Source of the DNA: UBA5738 sp964470995
GTDB lineage: Bacteria > Patescibacteriota > Minisyncoccia > Minisyncoccales > UBA5738
Assembly: GCA_964470995.1 (NCBI GenBank)
Contig: CAYYEP010000009.1
Span: 1 to 51,799, forward strand
Reading direction: 5' to 3'
Length of the DNA stretch: 51,799 bases
Shown here piece by piece: positions 1 through 7,447 of the stretch (position 1 is its first letter; every line of letters begins with the position of its first letter). A program made the translations under genes and the position numbers. The notes under the pieces were generated by a model. That model made no database searches, was not told where the DNA came from, and saw only the letters and a program-made list of their open reading frames with translations.

Positions 1-8
1 TCATACAA

Positions 9-30
9 GGACACTCTACCACGGGTGTCC
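9..30. other. Short hairpin at the left edge
   Basis: GGACAC and GTGTCC pair around a 10-nt loop just upstream of the first gene. No T-run follows, so a terminator role for an upstream gene outside the window is only a guess. Confidence 0.3.
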
Positions 31-53
31 TGATTCATTCCGGAATCTGCGAA

Positions 54-356
54 ATGAAAGAAATACCAGAAGAATTCTTGTCCTTGGAAAAAGAAATGAC
101 CACAATAAAATTTGGTCTCTGCTTTATAACCGCAACATTATTCATTATTTTGACGCTAAGCATCGTATCTGCCGCCCTTGCCTGGGGAATCGACAGCACA
201 TTTCACATATCGGCGTATTTGGGCTTCAACCCGGCTAGCATTACCATTCTTTTTCCCCCATCGCTTATTTTCGCCGGGATAGTGGTAATAATCGGACTTA
301 TAAAAGCCCTCGAAAAATACAATCCGGTTGACTCCGATCCCGACTGGTCCATTTGA
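54..356 (+). CDS. Small two-helix membrane protein of unknown function
   Basis: The 100-residue product is not recognised. It has a charged N-terminus (residues 1-17), a long hydrophobic segment (about 20-45) and a second one (about 63-85), followed by a short acidic tail. This predicts two transmembrane helices with both ends on the same, probably cytoplasmic, side. The ATG is preceded by an AT-rich leader without Shine-Dalgarno, like most genes here. It converges on cysS, with about 45 bp between the two stop codons. Composition and codon use look like those of its neighbours, so it is probably a real gene, but no role can be assigned. Confidence 0.6.
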   Translation: MKEIPEEFLSLEKEMTTIKFGLCFITATLFIILTLSIVSAALAWGIDSTFHISAYLGFNPASITILFPPSLIFAGIVVIIGLIKALEKYNPVDSDPDWSI

Positions 357-400
357 CCAGTTTTTTAATGCAAAAAAAGTGCAAAAATATAAGTCCCTTA

Positions 401-1768
401 TCACATCCGATACTTCGTCCCCTCCTTGGTATCGTATATCTTCACCCCCATCGCCAACAGACGGTCGCGGATCTCGTCGGACTTGGCAAAATCCTTGTTC
501 ACCCGCGCCGCATCGCGTTCTTTCAATAGTGGCTCGATGAACTCGTTGCTTTTAGCCGCATCGAATTTCATAAAATCGCAAAACGAATTTATTTGATTTA
601 AAAATTCGAAAGTTCTGAGCCCGGATTTTTCCTTCATATTCTGCGCCCGGATGAACTCAAACAACACCGCAAACGCCTGTGGCGTATTCAAATCATTGGC
701 CAACGCTTCGTGGAATTTATTTTTCGCATCTTCCACCGCCGCCCCATCCCCCGCATCGTCAAAATTTGCGTCTACCTTGTTGAAAATAAATTCATCAATG
801 CGCGCCAAAGAATTCTTGGCCTGCTCCAGCGCCGCGTCGGAAAAATCAACCGCCGCGCGATAATGGTTAGAAATGAAGAAAAACCGCAAAACCCGGTAAT
901 CATATTTCGCCAAAAGATCGCGAATCGTTTTAAAATTTCCCAGACTCTTGGACATCTTCTGGCTGTTAATGTTCAAAAAGCCGGTATGCATCCAATAGCG
1001 CACCAGCGGCACTCTGCCCGACACCGATTCCATCTGGGTTATCTCGGCCTCGTGATGCGGGAAAATCAGATCTACCGCGCCCCCGTGAATATCGTATTGC
1101 GCCCCGAATTCCGCCTCGGTGATCGCCGTATCTTCAATGTGCCAGCCTGGCCGCCCCTTTCCCAGCTCCGTGTCCCAGCTGGGCTCGCCCTCTTTGGATG
1201 ACTTCCACAAACAAAAATCATTCCACCCGCGCTTAAAATCGCTGTTATCTATCCGCGAAACCCCATCATTTTCTTTTAATTCGGTTCGTCCCGACAACTT
1301 ACCGTAATCCCCGAATTTGGCAATCTCAAAATACCAGCTCCCGTCGGGAACCTGATATGCCAGACCCTTGTCGATCATCCTTTTTACCTGGTCAACAATC
1401 TGTGGAACGTAATCCGTGGCACGCGCGAACTTCGTCACCGCCGTATTATGCAACGCCTGCATATCCTCAAAGTATATTTTTTCGAAGTCATCGGCGAGTT
1501 GGCGCCACGAAATCTTGCGATCGGCTGCCCGTTGGATAATCTTATCATCGATATCAGTGATATTCTCCAGATAGTTCACGTCAAATCCCGTCCACCGCAG
1601 ATATTTCACGATAAAATCGAACTGCGTATAGGTTTTAGCATGCCCCAAGTGCGAAAAATCATAGACCGTCGGCCCGCACACAAAAAAATTTATTTTCTTG
1701 TCCTTCATCGGTACCAACTCCGAAACCTGCCGCGACATGGTACTGAATATTTTTATTTTCCTGTCCAT
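401..1768 (-). CDS. cysS: Cysteine--tRNA ligase
   Basis: Charges tRNA-Cys with cysteine in the cytoplasm. The 455-residue length fits the class I monomeric enzyme. Visible landmarks are CGPTVYD (31-37), the HIGH-type motif HLGH (40-43), GWHIEDTA (208-215), FPHHEAE (236-242) and KMSKS (271-275), followed by the helical anticodon-binding region. The family's zinc site uses Cys, Cys, His and Glu. C31, H238 and E242 are present, but the second Cys, normally in WHIEC, is Asp213 here. The ATG at 1768 has no Shine-Dalgarno. It is transcribed divergently from the hexulose-phosphate-synthase-like gene and stands alone. Identification is secure; the effect of the zinc-ligand change is not known from sequence. 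Confidence 0.97.
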   Translation of the reverse strand: MDRKIKIFSTMSRQVSELVPMKDKKINFFVCGPTVYDFSHLGHAKTYTQFDFIVKYLRWTGFDVNYLENITDIDDKIIQRAADRKISWRQLADDFEKIYFEDMQALHNTAVTKFARATDYVPQIVDQVKRMIDKGLAYQVPDGSWYFEIAKFGDYGKLSGRTELKENDGVSRIDNSDFKRGWNDFCLWKSSKEGEPSWDTELGKGRPGWHIEDTAITEAEFGAQYDIHGGAVDLIFPHHEAEITQMESVSGRVPLVRYWMHTGFLNINSQKMSKSLGNFKTIRDLLAKYDYRVLRFFFISNHYRAAVDFSDAALEQAKNSLARIDEFIFNKVDANFDDAGDGAAVEDAKNKFHEALANDLNTPQAFAVLFEFIRAQNMKEKSGLRTFEFLNQINSFCDFMKFDAAKSNEFIEPLLKERDAARVNKDFAKSDEIRDRLLAMGVKIYDTKEGTKYRM

Positions 1769-1881
1769 AGATTTAAGGGTATTAGAGTGTTAATTACATT
1801 GATTGTAACTTTGATTATCACATCTTGGCAAAAATCGCCACTACCCCTTCCGTGTTATAGTAAAGCAATAGCCAAATATAT

Positions 1882-2556
1882 ATGTTAAACTCCCGCACCA
1901 GTTACCTCCAGATCGCATTGAACAGCAATCTTCACGACGCCCAAAACATCATTCCCCGCCTGCCTCAAAACGAGCGGATCATCATCGAAGCCGGTACCCC
2001 GCTCATAAAACAGGAAGGGATCTCCGCAATCCCACGCATCCGCAATCTGTGGCAACAACGCCTTTCCGACACCACAATAAAACCATATATTGTTGCCGAC
2101 CTAAAAACCATCGACCGCGGCGCCACCGAAGCCCGGATGGCCGCCTCGGCCGGCGCCAGCGCCGCCATTGCCATGGGACATGCTCCCGTCGAAACTCTTA
2201 ATTCTTTTATTGCCGAGTGTTACGCCGCCGGCATCGACCCGATGATCGATATGATGAATGTCGAATATTCGCTTACCGTCTTGCGCAAATTAAAAAAACC
2301 GCCCGCGGTGGTCATTCTGCATCGCGGAGTTGACGAGGAAGAATTCAATCGGGAAAAACAAATCCCCTATCATGAAATCCAGCGTATTAAAGGTAATTAC
2401 AACATTATGATTTCCATCGCCGGCGGCGACACCGCCCGCGAAGTCCGGCGCGCAATCTTCAACGGCGCCGATATCGCCGTAGTTTGGAAAAATTTCTATA
2501 CTGTCGACGATCAAACGGTCAGTATCGCCAACGAATTTTTAAAAGAAATCAAATGA
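1882..2556 (+). CDS. 3-hexulose-6-phosphate synthase-like (HUMPS/OMP decarboxylase superfamily)
   Basis: A 224-residue single-domain TIM barrel. The N-terminal LQIALN strand, the EAGTPLI segment (36-42) and ADLKTIDRG (72-80), which carries the superfamily D-x-K-x-x-D catalytic signature (D73, K75, D78), match the hexulose-phosphate synthase / ketogulonate-phosphate decarboxylase family. A phosphate-binding SIAGGDT segment sits near the C-terminus. By family knowledge it would interconvert ribulose-5-phosphate plus formaldehyde with 3-hexulose-6-phosphate, which many organisms lacking the oxidative pentose pathway use in reverse to make pentose. No isomerase partner (HPI) is in the window. Exact substrate is uncertain: related members act on ketogulonate-6-phosphate or orotidine phosphate. 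No Shine-Dalgarno precedes the ATG. Confidence 0.75.
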   Translation: MLNSRTSYLQIALNSNLHDAQNIIPRLPQNERIIIEAGTPLIKQEGISAIPRIRNLWQQRLSDTTIKPYIVADLKTIDRGATEARMAASAGASAAIAMGHAPVETLNSFIAECYAAGIDPMIDMMNVEYSLTVLRKLKKPPAVVILHRGVDEEEFNREKQIPYHEIQRIKGNYNIMISIAGGDTAREVRRAIFNGADIAVVWKNFYTVDDQTVSIANEFLKEIK

Positions 2557-2601
2557 ATCTCCCCGGGCTTACGCCAATGAAAAACTCACTTTAAAATAAA
2601 A

Positions 2602-2620
2602 GATAGGGATATGCCCTATC
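2602..2620. other. Hairpin after the HPS-like gene
   Basis: GATAGGG and CCCTATC form a 7-bp stem with a 5-nt loop about 45 bp past the stop codon. There is no T-tract on either side, so it may be a transcript-end hairpin rather than a canonical terminator. The rest of the short intergenic region shows one more small hairpin (TTGTCC/GGACAA near 2653-2667). Confidence 0.35.
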
Positions 2621-2692
2621 CTCTGCCCGGCCCATTTAGCCTAATGCACCCTTTGTCCTGCGGACAAGTTCCACAACAACCATCGCAACCAC

Positions 2693-3385
2693 TCAAACGC
2701 TTTCCTTCTTTCTTTTAAGAACTTCCCATACCGATGGCGGATAATTACAAAAAATTCCACCTCCGTTCTTACTGGCCTTAAGGATCGCGCTCACACTTTT
2801 AAGAACATCCCGCTCATGGTTGTTTTGATCGCGGATATTGAATATTATCTTAATCCCCGATCTGCGAGCCAGCTTGGTCATGTTCTTTATCGCTGGCTCA
2901 CCATGCTCATAAGCATAAAAAACAATGTTTGAAGTTCCCTTGGCCGCTTCTTCCTTAATTTCGTTTTGCGGATTTAAAGAATGCCCCGCAAGCCGACCGG
3001 TTTCAATCTTCAACTCGCCCGCATTGATCTCTCGGACTTCATCCAATAGCCGCGCTTCCGGCGACAAAATAACAATTTTGGGCAGTTTGCGTTCCACCCC
3101 CAAAACAATGCTTTCCCGGACACATTTTAATTGCGCTTCCTTATCTTGGTATTCGTTATCGATGTAAAGCATAGGGCATAGGCCCATATCCTCGCATCGA
3201 CAAATGATCGTCTCCAAAGCATAGTGCCACGATTCGTCCCCGGCCACTACTTCGCCTAAAACGCTGTGGAATACCTTAAATACCACTCCCGAGCCATACT
3301 TATTTTCCGTCTCTGTCGGTGTCGCCCTAATGGGAAAATACGGATCCCTTATCATCAATCTGGATATATTTGCACCTTTTACCAT
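2693..3385 (-). CDS. Unidentified 230-residue protein with strong promoter and Shine-Dalgarno
   Basis: I do not recognise this protein. It is soluble with no signal peptide and alternates hydrophobic strands (for example KIVILSP, SNIVFYAYE, KIIFNIRD) with amphipathic helices, which suggests an alpha/beta fold, possibly a TIM barrel. The start is placed at 3385 rather than the longer frame to 3469 because AGGAGG lies 6 nt before this ATG and a good promoter (TTGACG, 17 bp, TATTAT) lies inside the longer frame. Both signals are exceptional for this window. Several cysteines occur in a C-R-C-E-x-x-x-L-C cluster (around residue 78). It stands alone, divergent from the S1-domain gene. Function unknown. 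Confidence 0.7.
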   Translation of the reverse strand: MVKGANISRLMIRDPYFPIRATPTETENKYGSGVVFKVFHSVLGEVVAGDESWHYALETIICRCEDMGLCPMLYIDNEYQDKEAQLKCVRESIVLGVERKLPKIVILSPEARLLDEVREINAGELKIETGRLAGHSLNPQNEIKEEAAKGTSNIVFYAYEHGEPAIKNMTKLARRSGIKIIFNIRDQNNHERDVLKSVSAILKASKNGGGIFCNYPPSVWEVLKRKKESV

Positions 3386-3415
3386 TGATAACCTCCTTTC
3401 AGGATATCTGTCCGG

Positions 3416-3444
3416 ATAATAGTCGTAAAAGACCACGGCGTCAA
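3416..3444 (-). promoter_or_regulatory. Sigma-70-type promoter of the 2693-3385 gene
   Basis: On the minus strand, TTGACG (3444-3439) is followed by a 17-bp spacer and TATTAT (3421-3416). The predicted start of transcription is about 25 nt upstream of the ATG at 3385, leaving room for the AGGAGG at 3397-3392. Confidence 0.6.
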
Positions 3445-3530
3445 TATTCAATACATCGTATGCATCCACCGTTATTCAATTTGATATTACAGGGCTTGAA
3501 ATTATATCAAAATATTGTATATTCCGAATT

Positions 3531-4361
3531 ATGACCAAAGAAACCATAAAAAGCGTGGCTCCCGCCGCTTCGATTAATCCTCCGAAAGTCGGAGAAATCG
3601 TCAAAGGAACCATAATTATACAAGAACGTTCGTCCCTCTTCGTTGATTTGGGCGCGATCGGCACGGGCATTGTTTACGGCAAGGAATTTTACGAGATCAA
3701 AGACCGCTTAAAAGACGCCAAAGAAGGCGACCCTATCTCGGCTAAAATCACCAGCCTTGAAAACGATGACGGCTACATCGAATTATCCGTCAGCGGCGCG
3801 ACCCGCAAACTCGTCTGGGACGATCTCCGCGAAAGTCAGGATAACCGCACCCCGGTTACCATCAAGGTAATGGGCGCCAACAAAGGCGGCTTGATTGCCA
3901 AGGTTTCCGGACTTCCCGCTTTCCTGCCCGTATCGCAACTGGCCAGCGGCCACTATCCTAAAGTCATAGGCGGCGATCCGGAAAAAATCCTCAAAGAACT
4001 CCAAAAATTCGTCGGCACTGATCTTTCGGTCCGCATATTAAACTTAAAACCCAAAACCGGCGAAATCATTTTGTCGGAAAAAATGGCCGAAATGGAAATG
4101 CGCGAAGAACGCCTGAAAAAATATCAGACCGGGCAAGTTGTCACCGGTGATATCACCGGCGTAATGGAATTCGGTATTTTTGTGCGTTTTGGCACCGATG
4201 GTACCGACAACGTTGAAGGCCTTATTCCTGTGGCGCAAATCGACGCCGCGCGCGCCCAAAACCTTTCCGAACACTTCAAAATCGGTAACAAAATCTCGGC
4301 CAAAATCATTGAAATCAGCAACGGCAAAGTATTTCTCTCTTTAAAGGAAAGCACCGAGTAA
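3531..4361 (+). CDS. rpsA: S1-domain RNA-binding protein (ribosomal protein S1-like)
   Basis: 276 residues containing three consecutive S1 / OB-fold modules: about 22-95 (VGEIVKGT...FVDLG...ISAKI), about 105-178 (more divergent, with FLPVSQL) and about 200-275 (GQVVTGDITGVMEFGIFVRF, then LIPVAQI and KVFLSLK). It is far shorter than the six-domain proteobacterial S1, but comparable to the short S1 homologues of small-genome bacteria. It is expected to bind mRNA, possibly at the 30S subunit. This matters here because most genes lack Shine-Dalgarno sequences and S1-type proteins are known to help recruit such mRNAs. It lies 43 bp upstream of ftsH on the same strand. The gene symbol is by family only; a general RNA-binding role is possible. 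Confidence 0.85.
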   Translation: MTKETIKSVAPAASINPPKVGEIVKGTIIIQERSSLFVDLGAIGTGIVYGKEFYEIKDRLKDAKEGDPISAKITSLENDDGYIELSVSGATRKLVWDDLRESQDNRTPVTIKVMGANKGGLIAKVSGLPAFLPVSQLASGHYPKVIGGDPEKILKELQKFVGTDLSVRILNLKPKTGEIILSEKMAEMEMREERLKKYQTGQVVTGDITGVMEFGIFVRFGTDGTDNVEGLIPVAQIDAARAQNLSEHFKIGNKISAKIIEISNGKVFLSLKESTE

Positions 4362-4404
4362 AAATTTATCGTCGGTTCTCCGGTAAGCGCTAAAAAACAC
4401 CACA

Positions 4405-6249
4405 ATGAAGAACTTCTTCAAAAATTTCGCGCTCGCAGTTTTCTTTTTGGTCTTCATGGCTGGATTGTTTTCCCTATTCACGCAAACACCCGAAGAAACC
4501 AAACAGATCACTCTGTCTCAACTGGTAACCGATATCAACGACTCCAAGATAAAGAGCGTGACCGTAACCGACGGCACGCTTGAAGTCGTTTACAACGACG
4601 ACGCCAAAGCCACTGCTGAAAAAGAAATTGATTCCTCGCTTTCGCAAACCCTGGTAAATCTGGGCGCAAAAACCGACACTCTATCCAAGGTCAACTTCGA
4701 ATCCAAGGTTGATACCAGTGTCTGGAGCTGGCTGGCGCCCTTGTTGCTCTCCAGCATCTTGCCGCTGATCCTGTTTTTGATCGTATTTATGATGATCTTT
4801 CGCCAGGCAAAAGGCAACGCAATGCAGGCATTCGACTTCACAAAAGCTAAAACCCGGATACTAGGCGGCGAAAATCAAAAAGATAAAACAACCTTTAACG
4901 ACGTGGCCGGGTTAAAAGAAGCCAAAGAAGAACTGGCTGAAATCATCGACTTCCTGAAAAATCCCGACAAATACTTAAAAATGGGTGCCAAAATCCCGCG
5001 GGGTGTTCTTCTAATGGGTCTTCCCGGTACCGGCAAAACCATGCTGGCCAAAGCTATCGCCAATGAAGGCAACGTACCGTTCTTTTCGATCTCCGGTTCG
5101 GAATTCATCGAACTTTTCGTAGGCGTGGGCGCCAGCCGCGTCCGCAGCCTGTTCGAACAAGCCCACAAAGTCGGCCGCGCCATTATCTTTATTGACGAAA
5201 TTGACTCCATCGGCAAAGTCCGCGGCGTCGGTCTCACGGGCGGCCACGAAGAACGCGAACAAACCCTTAACCAAATTCTGGCCGAAATGGACGGCATTGA
5301 AACCGGTGAAGGCATCATTGTTCTGGGCGCCACCAACCGGCCGGAGTACCTGGATCCGGCCCTGCTTCGCCCCGGCCGTTTTGACCGCCGCATTATTTTA
5401 GACCTTCCCGACGCCAAGGACCGCGAAGCGATTCTTGCCATCCACTGCCGCAAAAAACCCTTGGCCCAAAACGTGGCCCTGCGCGAGATCGCCGAACGCA
5501 CTCCTGGTTTTTCGGGTGCCGATATTGCCAATGTGGTTAACGAAGCGGCTCTACTTGCGGCACGCCAGAATAAAACTGAAATCTTTCAAACCGATTTTTT
5601 GGAATCGATCGAAAAAGTGATGCTTGGCCCGGAAAAGAAAAGCCATCTGCTTTCTAAAGAAGAAAAAAAGATCGCCGCCTATCACGAATCCGGCCATGCG
5701 CTGGTCTCCTCTTCCCTGCCCGACACCGAACCGGTTCGCAAGATATCTATTATTTCGCGCGGCATGGCGGCCGGATATACGTTGAAGACTCCTATTGAAG
5801 AGAAAAAATTGCGCACCAAAGATGATTTTATTTCCGAGATCGCCACTTTGCTGGGAGGCATGGTTGCCGAAAAAATTGTTTTTGGCCAATCGTCAACCGG
5901 CGCGTCCAACGATCTGAAAAAGGCTTCCATTTTAGCCAGAAAAATGGTAAAAGAATACGGGATGTCGTCTTTGGGCGCGATCACTTTCGGAGAAAAAGAA
6001 GAATTGGCATTCCTCGGCCAGGAATTTGAAGGCCATCGGAATTATTCCGAAGAAATTGCCGCCAAAATCGATATCGAGGTCTCCCGGATAATAAAGGATA
6101 GCCAGGAACTGGCTACCCTTACCCTGATCAAAAAACGCGATACCCTGGAAAAAATAGCATTGCGGTTGATCGAAAAGGAAACCATCGAAAAAGAAGAATA
6201 CGAAAAACTGGTAGGAATTAAAAACAACAAGCCGGAAGAAAAAGAATAG
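4405..6249 (+). CDS. ftsH: ATP-dependent zinc metalloprotease FtsH
   Basis: Membrane-anchored AAA+ protease that degrades misfolded or unassembled membrane proteins. The 614 residues are in family order: TM1 (about 8-27), extracytoplasmic region (28-108), TM2 (109-132), AAA+ domain with Walker A GLPGTGKT (205-212; the usual form is GPPGTGKT), Walker B IIFIDEID, pore motif FVGVGASRVR, the second-region-of-homology arginines in PALLRPGRFDRR, then the M41 peptidase with HESGH (427-431) and the downstream Asp in GASNDL. The C-terminal tail is short and Lys/Glu-rich. No Shine-Dalgarno precedes the ATG. It is probably co-transcribed with the S1-like gene. Secure identification. Confidence 0.97.
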   Translation: MKNFFKNFALAVFFLVFMAGLFSLFTQTPEETKQITLSQLVTDINDSKIKSVTVTDGTLEVVYNDDAKATAEKEIDSSLSQTLVNLGAKTDTLSKVNFESKVDTSVWSWLAPLLLSSILPLILFLIVFMMIFRQAKGNAMQAFDFTKAKTRILGGENQKDKTTFNDVAGLKEAKEELAEIIDFLKNPDKYLKMGAKIPRGVLLMGLPGTGKTMLAKAIANEGNVPFFSISGSEFIELFVGVGASRVRSLFEQAHKVGRAIIFIDEIDSIGKVRGVGLTGGHEEREQTLNQILAEMDGIETGEGIIVLGATNRPEYLDPALLRPGRFDRRIILDLPDAKDREAILAIHCRKKPLAQNVALREIAERTPGFSGADIANVVNEAALLAARQNKTEIFQTDFLESIEKVMLGPEKKSHLLSKEEKKIAAYHESGHALVSSSLPDTEPVRKISIISRGMAAGYTLKTPIEEKKLRTKDDFISEIATLLGGMVAEKIVFGQSSTGASNDLKKASILARKMVKEYGMSSLGAITFGEKEELAFLGQEFEGHRNYSEEIAAKIDIEVSRIIKDSQELATLTLIKKRDTLEKIALRLIEKETIEKEEYEKLVGIKNNKPEEKE

Positions 6250-6271
6250 ATCTGTCATAAATGTATTTTTT

Positions 6272-6311
6272 GGGCGTGTAGCTCAGGTGGTTAGAGCACA
6301 GCTCTTATGAC
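6272..6311 (+). pseudogene. Isolated 5' half of a tRNA (copy of the tRNA-Ile 5' half)
   Basis: Positions 6269-6308 repeat 6332-6371 base for base. The repeat covers the acceptor strand GGGCGTG, the D-arm and the anticodon stem strand up to the anticodon loop. It then breaks into TGAC and the left arm of a 30-bp inverted repeat. Without its 3' half next to it, this copy cannot fold as a normal tRNA. Either it is a duplication remnant or it pairs with the half at 6459-6500 (see findings). Confidence 0.7.
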
Positions 6312-6340
6312 GGAAAAATATTAACAATCTATTTGGGCGT
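6311..6340. repeat. Left arm of a 30-bp perfect inverted repeat
   Basis: The reverse complement of this 30-mer is found exactly at 6412-6441. The arm ends inside the acceptor strand of the intact tRNA (6335-6340). The two arms enclose most of that tRNA. Confidence 0.9.
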
Positions 6341-6408
6341 GTAGCTCAGGTGGTTAGAGCACAGCTCTTATAAAGCTGGGGTCGATGGTTCGAGTCCATC
6401 CACGCCCA
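6335..6408 (+). tRNA. tRNA-Ile (anticodon UAU)
   Basis: 74 nt with a complete cloverleaf: acceptor GGGCGTG/CACGCCC, D stem GCTC/GAGC, anticodon stem CAGCT/AGCTG with loop CTTATAA (anticodon TAT at 34-36), T stem GATGG/CCATC with TTCGAGT loop, discriminator A73, no encoded CCA. By anticodon it reads AUA (Ile). The body resembles elongator tRNA-Met/tRNA-Ile2, which normally carry CAU. A UAU tRNA would remove the need for lysidine modification by TilS. It sits inside a 30-bp inverted repeat and between two partial tRNA copies. Confidence 0.85.
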
Positions 6409-6411
6409 CTA

Positions 6412-6441
6412 ACGCCCAAATAGATTGTTAATATTTTTCCG
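6412..6441. repeat. Right arm of a 30-bp perfect inverted repeat
   Basis: Exact reverse complement of 6311-6340. It is followed by an 18-nt GC-rich insert holding a CCGC-CTT-GCGG hairpin, and then by GTCATAA (6459-6465), which again complements TTATGAC (6305-6311) outside the left arm. Confidence 0.9.
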
Positions 6442-6458
6442 GCGGCCCCGCCTTGCGG

Positions 6459-6500
6459 GTCATAAAGCCGGGGTCGATGGTTCGAGTCCATCCACGCCCA
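6459..6500 (+). pseudogene. Isolated 3' half of a tRNA with a CAU-type anticodon loop
   Basis: Positions 6470-6501 match 6378-6409 of the intact tRNA (T-arm and acceptor strand). The upstream part differs: it reads TCATAA then AGCCG, as expected for a CAU anticodon and a different anticodon-stem strand. The bases just upstream do not pair with AGCCG, so this is not a complete tRNA gene on its own. Confidence 0.7.
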
Positions 6501-6603
6501 CAGCCCAAAAAAGCGATTATGGCTGGCAAAAACAAAAAACAAGCGCTGTCAAGAACGATCGGTACAAAAACATACCCAAATTATAAGGGAGAACGAAAAA
6601 ATC

Positions 6604-6675
6604 GGGCAGTTGGCGCAGGGGTAGCGCACTACTTTGACATAGTAGGGGTCACAGGTTCAAATCCTGTACTGCCCA
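6604..6675 (+). tRNA. tRNA-Val (anticodon GAC)
   Basis: 72 nt. Acceptor GGGCAGT/ACTGCCC, D stem GCGC/GCGC, anticodon stem CTACT/AGTAG with loop TTGACAT (GAC), T stem ACAGG/CCTGT, A73, no CCA. Confidence 0.93.
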
Positions 6676-6777
6676 CATTTCAACCGATCAAGCGCCAAAA
6701 ACGCTTTACAGAACACGCTTTTTAGATTATAGTTAGTAGTTGTTACATCAAATCCAATATTTAGAATAAGAAACACC

Positions 6778-7161
6778 ATGGAAAAGCAAATCGCAGAATT
6801 CGACAAACTTAATAAAAAACAGGATGTTTGCACCGCCAAGGCTGGCGACACCGTGCGCGTCTATCAAAAATACAAAGACAAAGACGGAAAGGACAAGATC
6901 CAGATGTTCGAGGGTTTGATATTGTGCCGCAAACACGGTAATGAAACCGGTGCCACAATAACGGTCCGCAAGATCGTTTCCGGAGTCGGCGTTGAGAAAC
7001 TCTTCCCCGTCCACTCGCCGATCATAGACAAGATCGATGTGATAAAAAGCGGCCGGGTTAGGAGAGCCAAGATCGGCTACATCCGCGAGGCTCGCGGCAG
7101 AAAGGCTCGCTTGAAGCAAGTGGTGGCCAAATCCGCAGTCAAAGAAGAATCTGCAAAATAA
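6778..7161 (+). CDS. rplS: 50S ribosomal protein L19
   Basis: Component of the large ribosomal subunit at the interface with the 30S. The 127-residue product shows the family pattern: an N-terminal helix, AGDTVRVYQKY (42-52), the MFEGLILCRKHG strand, the VEKLFPVHSPIIDKIDVI block and the basic RRAKIGYIREARGRKARLK tail, with a slightly extended Lys/Glu-rich C-terminus. The TrmD and RimM neighbours common elsewhere are absent; instead it sits within a tRNA cluster. The ATG has no Shine-Dalgarno. A GC-rich hairpin follows 7 nt after the stop. Secure. Confidence 0.97.
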   Translation: MEKQIAEFDKLNKKQDVCTAKAGDTVRVYQKYKDKDGKDKIQMFEGLILCRKHGNETGATITVRKIVSGVGVEKLFPVHSPIIDKIDVIKSGRVRRAKIGYIREARGRKARLKQVVAKSAVKEESAK

Positions 7162-7168
7162 AATCCTC

Positions 7169-7190
7169 CGGCCCCGCTCCCGCGGGGCCG
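7169..7190 (+). terminator. Hairpin after rplS
   Basis: CGGCCCCGC and GCGGGGCCG form a 9-bp stem with a 4-nt loop. It lacks a clear U-tract, so it may act as an imperfect terminator or as an RNA-end stabiliser upstream of tRNA-Leu. Confidence 0.5.
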
Positions 7191-7222
7191 ATGTTGTACT
7201 TCCACCCCATAGCGGGGTTAAT

Positions 7223-7306
7223 GCCCGGGTGTCGGAATCGGCAGACGAGCTAGCTTGAGGTGCTAGTGGGTTCACCCCCGTGCGAGTTCAAGTCTCGCCC
7301 CGGGCA
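7223..7306 (+). tRNA. tRNA-Leu (anticodon GAG)
   Basis: 84 nt, class II with a long variable arm. Acceptor GCCCGGG/CCCGGGC, anticodon stem CTAGC/GCTAG with loop TTGAGGT (GAG), T stem GCGAG/CTCGC, A73. Confidence 0.93.
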
Positions 7307-7374
7307 CAAAATTTTGCTCCGCAAAATTTTTCCGGAATACTAATTACTCGCACTAATTGCTATTTTGTTTTTTT

Positions 7375-7447
7375 GGGCGCTTAGCTCAGCTGGTAGAGCG
7401 ACTCATTTACACTGAGTAGGCCAGGGGTTCGAGTCCCTTAGCGCCCA
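7375..7447 (+). tRNA. tRNA-Val (anticodon UAC)
   Basis: 73 nt. Acceptor GGGCGCT/AGCGCCC, D stem GCTC/GAGC, anticodon stem ACTCA/TGAGT with loop TTTACAC (TAC), T stem AGGGG/CCCTT (one G-T pair), A73. Confidence 0.92.

Noticed and set aside
6354..6542. Minus-strand 62-codon frame with WTRTIDPSFIRA
   Set aside because: This is the antisense translation of the tRNA copies, a common spurious protein.
6453..6725. Plus-strand 90-codon frame overlapping tRNA-Val and the tRNA halves
   Set aside because: It translates tRNA sequence (the 3' half of one tRNA and all of tRNA-Val). Only about 30 codons between them are free of tRNA, and they match no family.
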